DNA of 39,721 nt from Limnohabitans sp. Rim8 (GCA_945897795.1 CAMDFT010000022.1:1-39721), one strand, 5' to 3'; numbered from the stretch's first letter, positions 9,740 through 18,811 are shown. Made by a program: numbers and translations. Notes: generated from the sequence alone by a model not told the origin.

Positions 9740-10363
9740 TTAAATCATCCGCCCCAAAGCCGCCTGCAAATGCTCTGACGGCAAACGCTTGAAGCCCGAA
9801 TGGGCAAAGCGCTGCAAGCGCCCCTGAATGAAGGCTACCAGCAAGGATGCGGTCACTTGGGCATTGGCCGTTGGCGTGGCGGACTCGGTGCCTTTGAGGG
9901 ATTGGCGCAGTTGCGCTTCGATCTTGTCAAACAGCAAGTTGATGCGCTCTTGCAAGCGCTCGTGCTCCAACACCAGCGCATCGCCGTTCATGACGCGGCA
10001 CATGCCGGGGTTTTTTTCGGCAAACTGCAGCAGCAGAGTCACGATGCGCGTGGCTTGGTTGGGGCCTACAGGTTCGCGGTCGGTGACTTGACGAATCAAA
10101 CCGATCACGGACTGGTCCACGAAGTCGATCAGGCCTTCGAACATCTGTGCCTTGCTGGCGAAGTGACGGTACAAAGCCGCTTCGCTCACGCCGATTTTGG
10201 TGGCCAAGCCTGCGGTAGTGATGCGTTCGGCACCGGGCTGCTCGAGCATGGCCACCAAGGTTTGCAATATCTGCAACCGGCGTTCACCAGGCCGTGGCCG
10301 TTTGCGTGCCGGCGTCGCTTCCTCGCCGTGCTCGTGATCTGAGGATGGATCTGAAACTGCCAT
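9740..10363 (-). CDS. slmA: Nucleoid occlusion factor SlmA (TetR fold)
   Basis: The 207-residue TetR-fold protein matches SlmA along its length: an N-terminal HTH (RRLQILQTLVAMLE, then ITTAGLATKIGVSEAALYRH) and the conserved core FAEKNPGMCRVMNGDALVLE followed by ERLQERINLLFDKIEAQLRQ. SlmA binds chromosomal DNA sites and blocks FtsZ ring formation over the nucleoid. It is encoded 43 nt downstream of argB in the same direction, an arrangement I recall from other Burkholderiales. Its N-terminus carries a charged, low-complexity extension of about 25 residues (MAVSDPSSDHEHGEEATPAR) not present in the E. coli protein. The role in division is inferred from the family. Confidence 0.88.
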   Translation of the reverse strand: MAVSDPSSDHEHGEEATPARKRPRPGERRLQILQTLVAMLEQPGAERITTAGLATKIGVSEAALYRHFASKAQMFEGLIDFVDQSVIGLIRQVTDREPVGPNQATRIVTLLLQFAEKNPGMCRVMNGDALVLEHERLQERINLLFDKIEAQLRQSLKGTESATPTANAQVTASLLVAFIQGRLQRFAHSGFKRLPSEHLQAALGRMI

Positions 10364-10406
10364 GTCTTCCCTTTGTTGAGTCGCCGCGCTTGCTGTCGGT
10401 CTGGTT

Positions 10407-11306
10407 TTATCGGCTGCGGATCATGGTGCCAAAAGCCTGCTCAGACAGCACCTCGAGCAGCATGGCATGGGGCACTCGGCCGTCGATGATGTGCACCGCG
10501 TTGACGCCGCTCTTGGCGGCATCGAGCGCGCCCGCAATTTTGGGAATCATGCCGCCGCTGATGGTGCCGTCGGCACACAACTCGTCAATGCGGCTGGGGG
10601 TCAGATCGGTGAGCAAGTTGCCTTCTTTGTCGAGCACACCCCGGATGTTGGTGAGCATGAGCAACTTTTCGGCTTGCAGCACGGCGGCCAGTTTGGCGGC
10701 CACCACGTCGGCGTTGATGTTGTAGCTTTCGTTGTTGACACCAAAACCAATGGGGCTGACCACCGGAATGAAGGCGTCGTCTTGCAGGCATTGCAGGATA
10801 GAGGGGTCGATGCTTTCAATCTCGCCCACCTGGCCCACGTCGTATTCTTTGCTGGGGTCTTGGGCATCCACCAGGCGCAGTTTTTTGGCACGGATCAGGC
10901 CACCGTCCCGGCCCGTCAGGCCCACGGCTTTCCCGCCTGCGCGGTTGATCATGCCGACGATGTCTTGTTGCACTTCGCCGCCCAGCACCCACTCGACCAC
11001 TTCCATGGTTTCGGCGTCGGTCACGCGCATGCCCTGAATGAACTCGCCGGTTTTACCCAAACGTTTCAAAGCGGTTTCGATCTGTGGGCCGCCGCCGTGC
11101 ACCACCACCGGGTTCATGCCCACCAGCTTGAGCAGCACCACGTCTTCGGCAAAGGCTTGTTGCAGGGCCGGGTCGGTCATGGCGTTGCCGCCGTATTTAA
11201 TGACCAGTGTCTTGCCGTGGAACTTGCGGATGTAGGGCATGGCCTGCGCCAGGATCTGGGCTTGGTCATGCGGTGCAACGGTGGAGGCAGCGGTGGTGTC
11301 GGTCAT
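10407..11306 (-). CDS. argB: Acetylglutamate kinase
   Basis: The 299-residue enzyme phosphorylates N-acetyl-L-glutamate in the second step of arginine synthesis. Motifs of the amino acid kinase fold are clear: [56 protein letters not shown] and [17 protein letters not shown]. The longer open frame to 11417 has an unrelated N-terminus, and the start [20 protein letters not shown] at 11306 is the conserved one for this group; no strong ribosome binding site is seen. The N-terminal helix before [11 protein letters not shown] is typical of hexameric, arginine-sensitive enzymes, so feedback inhibition by arginine is plausible but not proven here. It lies between rfbD and slmA. Confidence 0.95.
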   Translation of the reverse strand: MTDTTAASTVAPHDQAQILAQAMPYIRKFHGKTLVIKYGGNAMTDPALQQAFAEDVVLLKLVGMNPVVVHGGGPQIETALKRLGKTGEFIQGMRVTDAETMEVVEWVLGGEVQQDIVGMINRAGGKAVGLTGRDGGLIRAKKLRLVDAQDPSKEYDVGQVGEIESIDPSILQCLQDDAFIPVVSPIGFGVNNESYNINADVVAAKLAAVLQAEKLLMLTNIRGVLDKEGNLLTDLTPSRIDELCADGTISGGMIPKIAGALDAAKSGVNAVHIIDGRVPHAMLLEVLSEQAFGTMIRSR

Positions 11307-11374
11307 GGTGCGAAACGGGGTTGTCGAAGAAGGTTCACAAAGTTCATGAGATTGTGCCGCAAGCCCAAGACAGC

Positions 11375-12271
11375 TCAGAGAATCTCGGCCAGCATGCGGT
11401 TGACACCTTGTTGCCACGGCGGCAGCACTATCCCAAAGGCTTGCTGCAGTTTGTGGGTGCTCAGGCGTGAATTCAAAGGCCGCTTGGCAGGCGTCGGGAA
11501 AGCCGAAGTGGGCACGGGGGCGATGTCGGTCACTTTCAAAGTCAGTACCGGCTGGATCTGCCGGGCCTGAGCGATCACATGGCTGGCGTAACCATGCCAG
11601 CTGGTCTCTCCCGCAGCCACCAAGTGGTAAATGCCGGACAGGCCCGCTGCCGGGTCAATCATGGCATGCACCAAAGCATGTGCCGTCACATCGGCGATCA
11701 GGTCTGCGCCGGTGGGTGCCCCGTGTTGGTCATCGATCACCGTGAGGCATTCGCGTTCACCGGCCAGGCGCAGCATGGTCTTGGCAAAGTTGCCGCCCCG
11801 CGCCGCATAGACCCAGCTGGTGCGAAAAATCAGGTGTTTGCAACCACTGGCAACAATGGCTTGCTCGCCTTCGAGTTTGGTCTGGCCGTACACGCTGAGC
11901 GGCCCGGTGGCATCGCTCTCTCGCCAAGCTTGTTCGCCCTGACCGTTGAACACGTAGTCGGTCGAGTAATGCACCAGCCAGGCACCGATTGCGGCGGCGG
12001 CCTGCGCCAGCGCGGCAGGGGCGGTGGCATTCAGGCAGCGGGCCACGTCGGGTTCAGATTCGGCCTTGTCCACAGCCGTGTGGGCGGCGGCGTTGACGAT
12101 CACGTCGGGACGCCAGTCGTGCACGGTTTGCGCCAGGCGCTCTGGCTGGCTCAAGTCACCGCAAAAGTCTGTGCTGTGGCGATCCAGCGCCAACACTTGG
12201 CCCAAGGGGGCCAGGCTGCGCTGCAGTTCCCAACCCACTTGGCCGTTTTTGCCCAAAAGCAGAATTTTCAA
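11375..12271 (-). CDS. rfbD: dTDP-4-dehydrorhamnose reductase
   Basis: The 298-residue short-chain dehydrogenase reduces dTDP-4-keto-L-rhamnose to dTDP-L-rhamnose with NAD(P)H. It shows the nucleotide-binding start [19 protein letters not shown], the STDYVFNG motif and the catalytic Tyr-x3-Lys in [11 protein letters not shown]. The reading frame begins at a TTG (12269-12271) preceded by GGGAG and a run of seven T; no nearby ATG fits, so the TTG start is well supported. It follows rfbB on the same strand after a 79-bp gap that contains a repeat. The partners rfbA and rfbC are not in the window, which is unusual for the common rfbBDAC cluster. Confidence 0.93.
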   Translation of the reverse strand: MKILLLGKNGQVGWELQRSLAPLGQVLALDRHSTDFCGDLSQPERLAQTVHDWRPDVIVNAAAHTAVDKAESEPDVARCLNATAPAALAQAAAAIGAWLVHYSTDYVFNGQGEQAWRESDATGPLSVYGQTKLEGEQAIVASGCKHLIFRTSWVYAARGGNFAKTMLRLAGERECLTVIDDQHGAPTGADLIADVTAHALVHAMIDPAAGLSGIYHLVAAGETSWHGYASHVIAQARQIQPVLTLKVTDIAPVPTSAFPTPAKRPLNSRLSTHKLQQAFGIVLPPWQQGVNRMLAEIL

Positions 12272-12285
12272 AAAAAGCTCCCAAA

Positions 12286-12347
12286 GTCATCGCGAGGAGC
12301 GAGGCGACGTAGCGATCCATGGATGGCCGCACTTCGCTCGCCATGAC
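12286..12347. repeat. MITE-like imperfect palindrome between rfbB and rfbD
   Basis: The 62-bp segment starts GTCATCGCGAGGAGCGAGGC and ends CTTCGCTCGCCATGAC; the ends are imperfect inverted copies. The words GCGAGGAGCGAGGCGACG and GCGATCCATGG resemble a dispersed intergenic repeat found in many bacterial genomes (from memory). It would be transcribed within the rfbB-rfbD message and fold into a stem. No transposase gene is associated with it. Confidence 0.6.
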
Positions 12348-12350
12348 GCA

Positions 12351-13457
12351 TCATGCGTACTGCTTGTTCACCCAGTCTCGGTAAGCACCGCTTTGCACAT
12401 TGCTGACCCATTGCGGGTTGGCCAAGTACCACTGCACGGTTTTGCGGATGCCGGTTTCAAAGGTCTCGGCCGGCTTCCAGCTCAACTCGGCCTCGAGTTT
12501 GTGGGCATCGATGGCATAGCGCCGGTCGTGGCCGGGGCGGTCGGTCACGTAGCTGATTTGCTGGGCATAGGGCTGGCCGTCGGCGCGGGGGCGCAACTCG
12601 TCCAGCAGCGCACACACCGTTTTCACAATCTCGATGTTGGGCTTTTCGTTCCAGCCGCCCACGTTGTAGGTCTCGCCCAGACGCCCGGCTTCGAGCACAC
12701 GGCGAATCGCGCTGCAGTGGTCCTTGACGTAGAGCCAGTCGCGGATCTGCATGCCGTCGCCGTACACCGGCAAGGGCTTGCCCGCCAGCGCATTGACGAT
12801 CATCAGCGGGATGAGTTTTTCAGGGAAATGGTACGGGCCGTAGTTATTGCTGCAGTTGGTGGTGAGCACCGGCAGGCCATAGGTGTGGTGCCAGGCGCGC
12901 ACCAGGTGGTCAGACGCAGCCTTGCTTGCGCTGTAGGGGCTGTTGGGCTCGTACCGGTGCGTCTCCGAAAATGCGGGGTCGTCTTTGGCCAAAGAGCCAT
13001 AGACCTCGTCGGTTGACACATGTAAAAACCGAAAGTCATTCCTCGTGGGAGCGGTCTCTGACCGCGAAGGCGCTTGTTCGCGGTCAGAGACCGCTCCCAC
13101 AGGCAGGGTGCCCCAATAGCCGCGCACAGCCTCGAGCAAACGGAAAGTGCCCACGATGTTGGTCTCGATGAAATCACCTGGGCCATAGATGGAGCGGTCC
13201 ACATGGCTTTCGGCGGCGAAGTTGAGCACAGCGCGGGGCTGGTGCTCGGCCAGCAAGCGGTTGACCAGTTCGGTATCACCGATGTCGCCTTGCACAAAGA
13301 CATGCCGCGCATCGCCTTGCAGGCTGGACAAGGTTTCCAGATTGCCCGCGTAGGTGAGTTTGTCAAGGTTGATGATGGGCTCTTGACTGGAGGCCAGCCA
13401 GTCCAGCACAAAGTTGGCGCCGATGAATCCGGCTGCGCCGGTGACAAGAAGGGTCAT
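12351..13457 (-). CDS. rfbB: dTDP-glucose 4,6-dehydratase carrying an in-frame palindrome insertion
   Basis: From the ATG at 13455-13457 ([20 protein letters not shown]) the protein has 368 residues. It shows the NAD-binding GAAGFIG, catalytic STDEVYG and Tyr-x3-Lys in [15 protein letters not shown], plus [15 protein letters not shown]. It converts dTDP-glucose to dTDP-4-keto-6-deoxyglucose for rhamnose synthesis. Between YWGTLP and [13 protein letters not shown] there are about 22 extra residues ([19 protein letters not shown] and neighbours) encoded by a perfect palindrome at 13045-13100. E. coli-type enzymes have only about 11 residues between the equivalent Trp and FRF. The frame is kept and all catalytic motifs are present, so the enzyme may still work, with a larger loop just before the catalytic strand. 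The longer open frame to 13556 is not supported by homology. Confidence 0.93.
   Translation of the reverse strand: MTLLVTGAAGFIGANFVLDWLASSQEPIINLDKLTYAGNLETLSSLQGDARHVFVQGDIGDTELVNRLLAEHQPRAVLNFAAESHVDRSIYGPGDFIETNIVGTFRLLEAVRGYWGTLPVGAVSDREQAPSRSETAPTRNDFRFLHVSTDEVYGSLAKDDPAFSETHRYEPNSPYSASKAASDHLVRAWHHTYGLPVLTTNCSNNYGPYHFPEKLIPLMIVNALAGKPLPVYGDGMQIRDWLYVKDHCSAIRRVLEAGRLGETYNVGGWNEKPNIEIVKTVCALLDELRPRADGQPYAQQISYVTDRPGHDRRYAIDAHKLEAELSWKPAETFETGIRKTVQWYLANPQWVSNVQSGAYRDWVNKQYA
13045..13100. repeat. REP-like palindrome inside rfbB
   Basis: Arm 13045-13067 begins GTGGGAGCGGTCTCTGACCG, and arm 13078-13100 is its exact reverse complement over 23 bp, with a 10-nt loop AGGCGCTTGT. It belongs to the same family as the palindrome at 35011-35077 (GGAGCGG...GACCGCGA core). 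Such REP elements are normally between genes; here it is read through in frame. Confidence 0.9.
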
Positions 13458-13591
13458 GGATGGGATCTGCTCAAGGGTGCCACGGGAGGCTGCACCAACA
13501 AATGCCGATTTTAGAAGCATCGCCGATCGATTCTGGCAAACATCCGCTGGCGGCATCAGGTTACAGTGGCAGTCTGCTCAGGAAGTTCACC

Positions 13592-14182
13592 ATGGCCTCA
13601 CCAAAAGACACCCCCCACAAGACCCACCCCAAAGCCATCGCCTCTGAGAGCGTGACGCCGCCGACGCAGCATGTTTGGCTGGCAGGCTTGGGGGCGCTGG
13701 CCAAAGCGCAGCAAGAAGGCAGCAAAGCGATCGAGGCGCTTGTCAACGACGGACTGGCCTTTCAGCGCAAAAGCCAGTCCGAGGCGCAAAAACGTCTGCA
13801 AGAGGCCACCGAACGCCTGAGCCACATGACCACCGACTTTGGTCAACCCGCCTCAGGGCGAGTGGACAAGCTGGAACACCTGTTTGAAGACCGCGTGGCC
13901 AAGGCCTTGCATCGGCTGGGCATGCCCTCGCTGCTGGACATTCAGATGCTCAACGACCGCGTGACCCAACTCGAAACGCAATGGCTCGCCATGAGCGGCA
14001 GCACAGGGCAGCAAGACCAGGCCGTCGCCAAAAAGGCCAAGTCCTTGTCAAAGTCGGCACGCCAAGCCCCAGTCAAACCTTTGGTCAAAGCTGTCGGCAA
14101 GACCGCCGCAAAAACTGCCGCCAAATCCGCCCCCAAGACCTCATCGGCCAGCGCCAAAAAGCAGCGCAACAAATCGGCCTGA
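13592..14182 (+). CDS. Polyhydroxyalkanoate granule-associated protein (phasin, PhaF/PhaI type)
   Basis: The 196-residue protein starts MASPKDTPHKTHPKAIAS at 13592, with AGGAA 8 nt upstream. Its N-terminal half (VWLAGLGALAKAQQEGSKAI, then LVNDGLAFQRK) matches the granule-associated family, and it contains a long helical, coiled-coil-prone region to about residue 130 (VDKLEHLFEDRVAKALHRLG, LNDRVTQLETQ). The C-terminus is a lysine/alanine-rich tail (AKTAAKSAPKTSSASAKKQR) like the histone-like tail of PhaF, which can bind DNA and help segregate granules. No polymer synthase gene is in the window. It is followed after 28 nt by a TetR-family gene and diverges from rfbB across a 134-bp gap. Confidence 0.83.
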   Translation: MASPKDTPHKTHPKAIASESVTPPTQHVWLAGLGALAKAQQEGSKAIEALVNDGLAFQRKSQSEAQKRLQEATERLSHMTTDFGQPASGRVDKLEHLFEDRVAKALHRLGMPSLLDIQMLNDRVTQLETQWLAMSGSTGQQDQAVAKKAKSLSKSARQAPVKPLVKAVGKTAAKTAAKSAPKTSSASAKKQRNKSA

Positions 14183-14210
14183 TCGGCCTGGCCCACGCCG
14201 CTGACTTGCC

Positions 14211-14876
14211 ATGGCCAAAAAAGCCCCCCGCCGCACCGCTGAGCGCATCGCCGAGGTGACGCTGGGCCTGTTCAACCGATTTGGCGAACCGAATGTGTCA
14301 ACCACGCTGATCTCGGCCGAACTGAGCATCAGCCCCGGCAACCTTTACTACCACTTCGCTTCCAAGGACGCGCTGGTCAACCACCTGTTTGACCAGTACG
14401 AGAGCGCCATGCTGGCCCTGCTGGATGCTGCGCCGGATGTGCAAGACATTGAGGACGCCTGGTTTTTTCTGCACTCGCTTTTTGAGCAAGTCTGGAACCA
14501 CCGCTTTTTGTACCGCGACCTGAACAACTTGCTGTCTGGCAACCGGCATCTGGAAACGCATTTTCACGCCGTGCTCACGCGCAAGACCCATGCGTTTCGG
14601 CAGATGCTGGAGTCACTTGCGGCAGCGGGTCTGATGCGCATCAGCCCGGACAGCATCGAAACCCTGTCAGCCAGCATGTCGGTGATGGTCACGTATTGGC
14701 TCAGCTACGAGTATGTTCAAAACCCGCGACACGCCATGGAGCCTGCCAGCGCAGGGTTGGCCCTGACCCGGGGGGCTCAGCATGTGCTGGCTTTGCTGAC
14801 GCCTTATATGGCCAGCGCTGACTTGCAAAACCACCTGCAAGGCTTAAGCGCGGCCTACAGCGCGAATCAGTGCTGA
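14211..14876 (+). CDS. TetR/AcrR-family transcriptional regulator
   Basis: The 221-residue protein has an N-terminal TetR helix-turn-helix (AERIAEVTLGLFNRFGEPNV, then LSISPGNLYYHFASKDALVN, residues about 10-55) and an all-helical ligand-binding domain. The C-terminal part (EDAWFFLHSLFEQVWNHRFL, then YRDLNNLLSG) resembles TetR regulators of lipid or polymer metabolism, but I cannot assign a ligand. Co-directional position 28 nt after the phasin gene suggests a shared transcript and a role in storage-polymer control; this is inference. It ends convergently with coaX. Confidence 0.87.
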   Translation: MAKKAPRRTAERIAEVTLGLFNRFGEPNVSTTLISAELSISPGNLYYHFASKDALVNHLFDQYESAMLALLDAAPDVQDIEDAWFFLHSLFEQVWNHRFLYRDLNNLLSGNRHLETHFHAVLTRKTHAFRQMLESLAAAGLMRISPDSIETLSASMSVMVTYWLSYEYVQNPRHAMEPASAGLALTRGAQHVLALLTPYMASADLQNHLQGLSAAYSANQC

Positions 14877-14908
14877 CCCAGCGCCTGACGCGCGCTGCGC
14901 TGCGGCCT

Positions 14909-15676
14909 TCAGGCAAAGCGCGATGCGGCTATGGCCAAGAGACCATCGAAAATCAGGTTGTCCACCAGCTCGAACTGCACCGACATGCTCGGTGCCATTT
15001 TCCAGCCTGCGCCGCCGGTCATGATGCACATGGGCTCTTGGTGGGATTGATCTCGCAGGTGCTGCACCATGCGCTCACACGCCCCGGCAATGGCGTAAGT
15101 GCCACCGCTGGTCAGTGCGTCGCTGGTGTTGGTGGGAAAAGGGGTCACCTCGCCCGTGGGCACATGCAATCCGGCAGTGCCCGACTCGAGGGCACGCAGC
15201 ATGATGCCGTGGCCCGGCAGAATCAGGCCGCCTAAAAAGCGCCCTTCGGCGTCTATGGCCTCCACCGTGACGGCTGTGCCCACCATGACCACCACCAGCG
15301 GGCGGGCAGGGCCTCCCTGCGCCAGCATGCGCTGGCGCGCTCCAATCATGGCCACCCAACGGTCTGCCCCCAAGCGCGAGGGATAGTCGTAGCCGTTGAT
15401 GAGCCCGGCTTCTTGCAAGCTGGGCACCACCCACTGGGGCGGGAAGTCCCACAAATCCATTTGCTCTTGCACGCGGCGCTTGATGGCATCACCCGCCACC
15501 ACGCAGCCGAGCATATGGTGGGGCACTGGCAACTGGGCCCAAGGGCCTTCCGAAAGTCGGTCGATGTTTTCGAGGAATTCGGCGCCGTGGGCCACCAATT
15601 CAGCACGGGGACTGGGTTGCTCGTACAACGCCCATTTCAGGCGGGTATTGCCTACGTCGATGGCTAAAAATGTCAT
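14909..15676 (-). CDS. coaX: Type III pantothenate kinase
   Basis: The 255-residue enzyme phosphorylates pantothenate in the first committed step of coenzyme A synthesis. The ASKHA-fold phosphate motif [13 protein letters not shown] at the N-terminus, [14 protein letters not shown] and the [20 protein letters not shown] region identify CoaX. Type III kinases are known to be insensitive to CoA feedback and to require a monovalent cation; this is family knowledge. It is the last gene of a minus-strand unit after the M23 peptidase and bactofilin genes, 46 nt downstream of the latter. The pairing with cell-shape genes is probably positional rather than functional. Confidence 0.93.
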   Translation of the reverse strand: MTFLAIDVGNTRLKWALYEQPSPRAELVAHGAEFLENIDRLSEGPWAQLPVPHHMLGCVVAGDAIKRRVQEQMDLWDFPPQWVVPSLQEAGLINGYDYPSRLGADRWVAMIGARQRMLAQGGPARPLVVVMVGTAVTVEAIDAEGRFLGGLILPGHGIMLRALESGTAGLHVPTGEVTPFPTNTSDALTSGGTYAIAGACERMVQHLRDQSHQEPMCIMTGGAGWKMAPSMSVQFELVDNLIFDGLLAIAASRFA

Positions 15677-15722
15677 CCGCTGATGATAATGATTTTTGAC
15701 AACCGCCTTTTAGGGCAGCAGG

Positions 15723-16178
15723 TCAGTCAGGCTGCTTGGTGGTTTTGGCTTTGTGGATGGCAGCTGTCGCATCACGGCCCAAGTTGGCTGGCAACTCATT
15801 CCCCTCAATCTGAAGCATCAAGCCCAGCAGGCGTGCGCCATGCTCAACCGCCATAGAGGCGTATTTGATGTCGCCTTGAACCAGCGCACTGGCCAAGAGT
15901 TCGACCCGCTCATAAGCATAAATATTGCCCGACACTTTACCCGCCACAACGATGCGGCTGGCCATGACATCTCCCTGAATTTCGCCATTGGGGCCGATCA
16001 CCACCGAGATGGCGGCGTCAATGGGCGCTTCGATGTTGCCCACCACTTTGCCGTCAATCCGAACACTTTCATTCAGTTTCAGGCACCCATGAATTTCGGC
16101 ATTGCGCCCGATCAGCGTGTCGAACTTTTCATGCCCCATGACCAACGGGGTATATGCCGATTTTTTTAAACCAAACAT
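15723..16178 (-). CDS. Bactofilin (polymer-forming cytoskeletal protein)
   Basis: The real start is the ATG at 16176-16178 (MFGLKKSAYTPLVMGHEKFD), preceded by AGGAG with a 6-nt spacer; the open frame continues upstream only because it overlaps the M23 gene region. The 151-residue protein has the bactofilin beta-helix core from about residue 15 (FDTLIGRNAEIHGCLKLNES, VRIDGKVVGNIEAPI, then GEIQGDVMASRIVVAGKVSG, VQGDIKYASMAVEHGARLLG). Bactofilins form filaments without nucleotide and often recruit peptidoglycan hydrolases to a curved or narrow part of the cell. The gene directly follows an M23 peptidase gene (34 nt), the classic functional pairing. Confidence 0.92.
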   Translation of the reverse strand: MFGLKKSAYTPLVMGHEKFDTLIGRNAEIHGCLKLNESVRIDGKVVGNIEAPIDAAISVVIGPNGEIQGDVMASRIVVAGKVSGNIYAYERVELLASALVQGDIKYASMAVEHGARLLGLMLQIEGNELPANLGRDATAAIHKAKTTKQPD

Positions 16179-16212
16179 GTTGTCTCCTTTTCGCTTCGAA
16201 TATTCAAAATTG

Positions 16213-17151
16213 TCAGCGCTTGGCCCAAGCTGCCAAAGCTTTGGTTGGGTGCATGGCCACGCCGTTGTAAATGACTTCGTAATGCAAATGAGGTCCTGTG
16301 GAGCGGCCCGTGTTCCCCAAAGTGCCCACCTTTTGCTGGCGCACCAAGACATCACCTGGCTTGACCTCAATGGTCTGCATGTGAGCATAACGCGTTGTGA
16401 AACCGTTGGCGTGCAAGACATCCACCATGTTGCCATAGGCCCCCATGTATTCAGCGCGCGAGACCACGCCTGGCGCGGTGACAAGAATGGGAGTTCCAAC
16501 ACCGGCGATAAAGTCAATGCCCTCGTGCAGACTGGTTTGGTGGGTGATCGGGTCGGGCCTGAAGCCAAATCCGCTTGACAACACGAACTCACCGGTCAGA
16601 GGCAATGTGGTGGGGAGTTGATCGAGCCGAACGAGGTCTTGTTGCCACAGGTCCAGCATCTCGGTCATGGATTGGTCGTACGTCTGTACCCGTTTGAGCG
16701 CTTGCCCAATCCGATGGTCAAGCTGCTCACCGTTGGAGCCCCAAGATCCGAGCAGGTTCAAGGGACCACCACGGCCCCAGATGGGGTTGTTTTTGGGGGT
16801 TCCGGTGGGCAGGAGCTTTTCTACGCCCAGTCGGCCCAGGGCATCGTTCTTGATGCTTTCGATCTCTTTGAGTTTATCGGCCAAAGTACCCAGTTTTTCG
16901 TTCAATACGTCCAAGCGTGCTTGGTGGTGCGCCTCCATTTTCATTTGTTCAGCTTGGCTGGTCACTCCACCCATCCGGTGGGCCAGCTCGGGGACGTACT
17001 CAATGGCCACCCGCAGTCCGACAAAATGCGAGACAAAACCCAGGAGCACCAAAAAACTGGCCATGGCGGCCACCACCATCGCCATCTTTTGAGCCGTGAT
17101 GGACAAGGTCACCACTTTTGAAGCAGGGCCGCTGACCCAGATCAATTGCAT
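16213..17151 (-). CDS. M23-family (LytM-type) peptidoglycan endopeptidase
   Basis: The 312-residue protein has one N-terminal membrane segment (about residues 25-45, MVVAAMASFLVLLGFVSHFV) that would anchor it to the inner membrane. A coiled-coil-prone stretch follows (VLNEKLGTLADKLKEIESIK, residues about 80-100), and then a C-terminal LytM domain. The Zn ligands are present: H209 and D213 in SLHEGIDF, and H288/H290 in HLHYEV, so it should be active, unlike degenerate EnvC-type activators. GGAG 5 nt before the ATG supports the start. Coupled with the following bactofilin gene, it likely cuts cross-links at a site set by the bactofilin. The AT-rich gap 17152-17343 upstream probably holds the promoter. 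Confidence 0.91.
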   Translation of the reverse strand: MQLIWVSGPASKVVTLSITAQKMAMVVAAMASFLVLLGFVSHFVGLRVAIEYVPELAHRMGGVTSQAEQMKMEAHHQARLDVLNEKLGTLADKLKEIESIKNDALGRLGVEKLLPTGTPKNNPIWGRGGPLNLLGSWGSNGEQLDHRIGQALKRVQTYDQSMTEMLDLWQQDLVRLDQLPTTLPLTGEFVLSSGFGFRPDPITHQTSLHEGIDFIAGVGTPILVTAPGVVSRAEYMGAYGNMVDVLHANGFTTRYAHMQTIEVKPGDVLVRQQKVGTLGNTGRSTGPHLHYEVIYNGVAMHPTKALAAWAKR

Positions 17152-17343
17152 AAGAACTCCACTGACCCACAGGCCGAACGTAAGTCCTGCAAATTAAAAC
17201 AGAAAATATTAAATAATTAGTATTAATTTAAAGATTTTCGACCAAAATTAGTGCCCTGCCCACTCTTGTGCGGGCACTCTCTCGGTGTGGCCTGCAGGCA
17301 TGCCCCGAAAGTAGGCTGTGCACTGACCCGTTCTGCGCGTTCA

Positions 17344-18762
17344 TCAGATCTTTGGGCGAGCCACCGGCATCACCGATTCATACGCCCTTGCGGCGCGCAA
17401 CACCAGCGCATCGCCAAACATCGGCCCCACGATCTGCAAGCCCATCGGCAAGCCGCTGCGGGTCAAGCCACAAGGCACGGTGATGGCGGGTTGCTGGGTC
17501 AGGTTGAAGGGGTAGCTGAAAGGTGTCCAGCCCAGCATGGACACCGGGTTCATGGTCACCATACCGGCCGCACGCGCCTCAAAAGCCGGGATGGAAACTG
17601 CGGGCGTGACCAGCAAGTCAAAGCGCTGCATGAACTGGCGCATGTGCGAACCCAAAACGCCTCGGCGTTGGTTAAGTTGTTGGATTTGCAAGGCGCTCAG
17701 TTGCGCCCCCAGCTCGGCCTCGGTTTGGAAGTCGGGGTCGGCCACGGCCTGCTGCTCAGGGCTCAAGCCCTTCCACAAGGTGTAGGCGCCCAAAAACCAC
17801 AGGCCGGTGGTGATGTCCAGCGGGTCTTCGAAGCCGGGGTCGATCTGCTCCACATGCGCGCCCAGGGCTTGCAGTTGCTGCACGGCGGCATCAACCGCAG
17901 CGGCGATTTCGGGGTGCACATTTTTCGCATAACCCAAGGTGGGCGAGTAAGCGATACGCAGGCCCCGAATGCCGTCTTCCAAGCCCACGGTGTAGTCGCT
18001 GGCGTCCGGTGGCAGCGATGTCCAATCGCGGGCATCGGGTTGCTTGAGCACGTTGGTCATCAAGGCGGCGTCGCGCACGCTCATGGTGTGTGGGCCCAAG
18101 TGCGCCACCGAGCCAAAGGGAGACAAGGGGTAGGCCGGTACTCGGCCAAAGCTGGGTTTGAGGCCCACGTTACCGCAAAAGGCCGCCGGGATGCGCACAC
18201 TGCCCGCGCCGTCGGTGCCCACCCCAATGGGCCCCAGGCCTGCCGCCACGGCAGCGGCCGTGCCGCCCGACGATCCGCCGGGTGTGTGGTTCAGGTTCCA
18301 GGGGTTGCGGGTGATGCCGGTGGCCGGCGAGTTGGTCTCGCCCTTGCAGCCAAATTCGGGGGTGGTGGTTTTGCCCAGCAACACGGCACCCGCCTCGCGC
18401 AGACGGGCCGTGGCCGGGGCGTCGACATCCCAGGGCTGGTTCGGGTCAACCGTGCGGCTGCCGCGCAAGGTGGGCCAGCCTTGGGTCAGGATCAGGTCCT
18501 TGATGGAAGTGGGCACACCATCCAAAGCACCCACGGGCGTGCCTTGCTGGCGGTGTGCCTGCCAGCGGGCTTCGCTGGCGCGGGCGCTGGCCAGAGCCGC
18601 TTTATCGTCTACCAAACAAAAAGCGTTGATTTGCGGGTTGACGCGTTCGATGCGCTGCAACACCGCTTGGGTGACTTCAACCGGCGAGGCTTGGCCACTG
18701 CGGTACAGCGCCAGCAATTCGTGGGCGGGAGCTTGGGTCAGGTCTTGGGGTGTCGCGCTCAT
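17344..18762 (-). CDS. Amidase (amidase-signature family), last gene of the peptide-transporter operon
   Basis: The 472-residue protein has the Ser-cisSer-Lys triad context of the amidase-signature family: the lysine in GVPTSIKDLIL, and the serines in HTPGGSSGGTAAAVAAGLGP and GTDGAGSVRIPAAFCG. This fold hydrolyses carbon-nitrogen amide bonds of diverse substrates (aryl amides, peptide amides, ureas). GAGG upstream of the ATG supports the start. It lies 49 nt after the M81 peptidase gene and is probably co-transcribed with the transporter genes. The GatA alternative is unlikely because gatB and gatC are absent and the neighbours are a transporter and peptidase. The true substrate is not predictable from the sequence alone. 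Confidence 0.88.
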   Translation of the reverse strand: MSATPQDLTQAPAHELLALYRSGQASPVEVTQAVLQRIERVNPQINAFCLVDDKAALASARASEARWQAHRQQGTPVGALDGVPTSIKDLILTQGWPTLRGSRTVDPNQPWDVDAPATARLREAGAVLLGKTTTPEFGCKGETNSPATGITRNPWNLNHTPGGSSGGTAAAVAAGLGPIGVGTDGAGSVRIPAAFCGNVGLKPSFGRVPAYPLSPFGSVAHLGPHTMSVRDAALMTNVLKQPDARDWTSLPPDASDYTVGLEDGIRGLRIAYSPTLGYAKNVHPEIAAAVDAAVQQLQALGAHVEQIDPGFEDPLDITTGLWFLGAYTLWKGLSPEQQAVADPDFQTEAELGAQLSALQIQQLNQRRGVLGSHMRQFMQRFDLLVTPAVSIPAFEARAAGMVTMNPVSMLGWTPFSYPFNLTQQPAITVPCGLTRSGLPMGLQIVGPMFGDALVLRAARAYESVMPVARPKI

Positions 18763-18811
18763 GGGGTGTGCCTCTTCAAAAAATGATCAAAAGCCTGGCC
18801 GTCCAACCGCT

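Noticed and set aside
11306..11417. Longer argB reading frame starting at 11417
   Set aside because: The extra 37 residues do not resemble ArgB and include sequence that overlaps the end of rfbD. The conserved start is at 11306.
16178..16592. Longer bactofilin reading frame starting at 16592
   Set aside because: The extension is antisense-like, out-of-frame sequence of the M23 gene. The ATG at 16178 has a strong ribosome binding site and the family N-terminus.
17344..18762. Amidase as GatA of the Glu-tRNA amidotransferase
   Set aside because: gatB and gatC are not adjacent and the gene is inside a transporter-peptidase operon. The motifs are those of general amidases.
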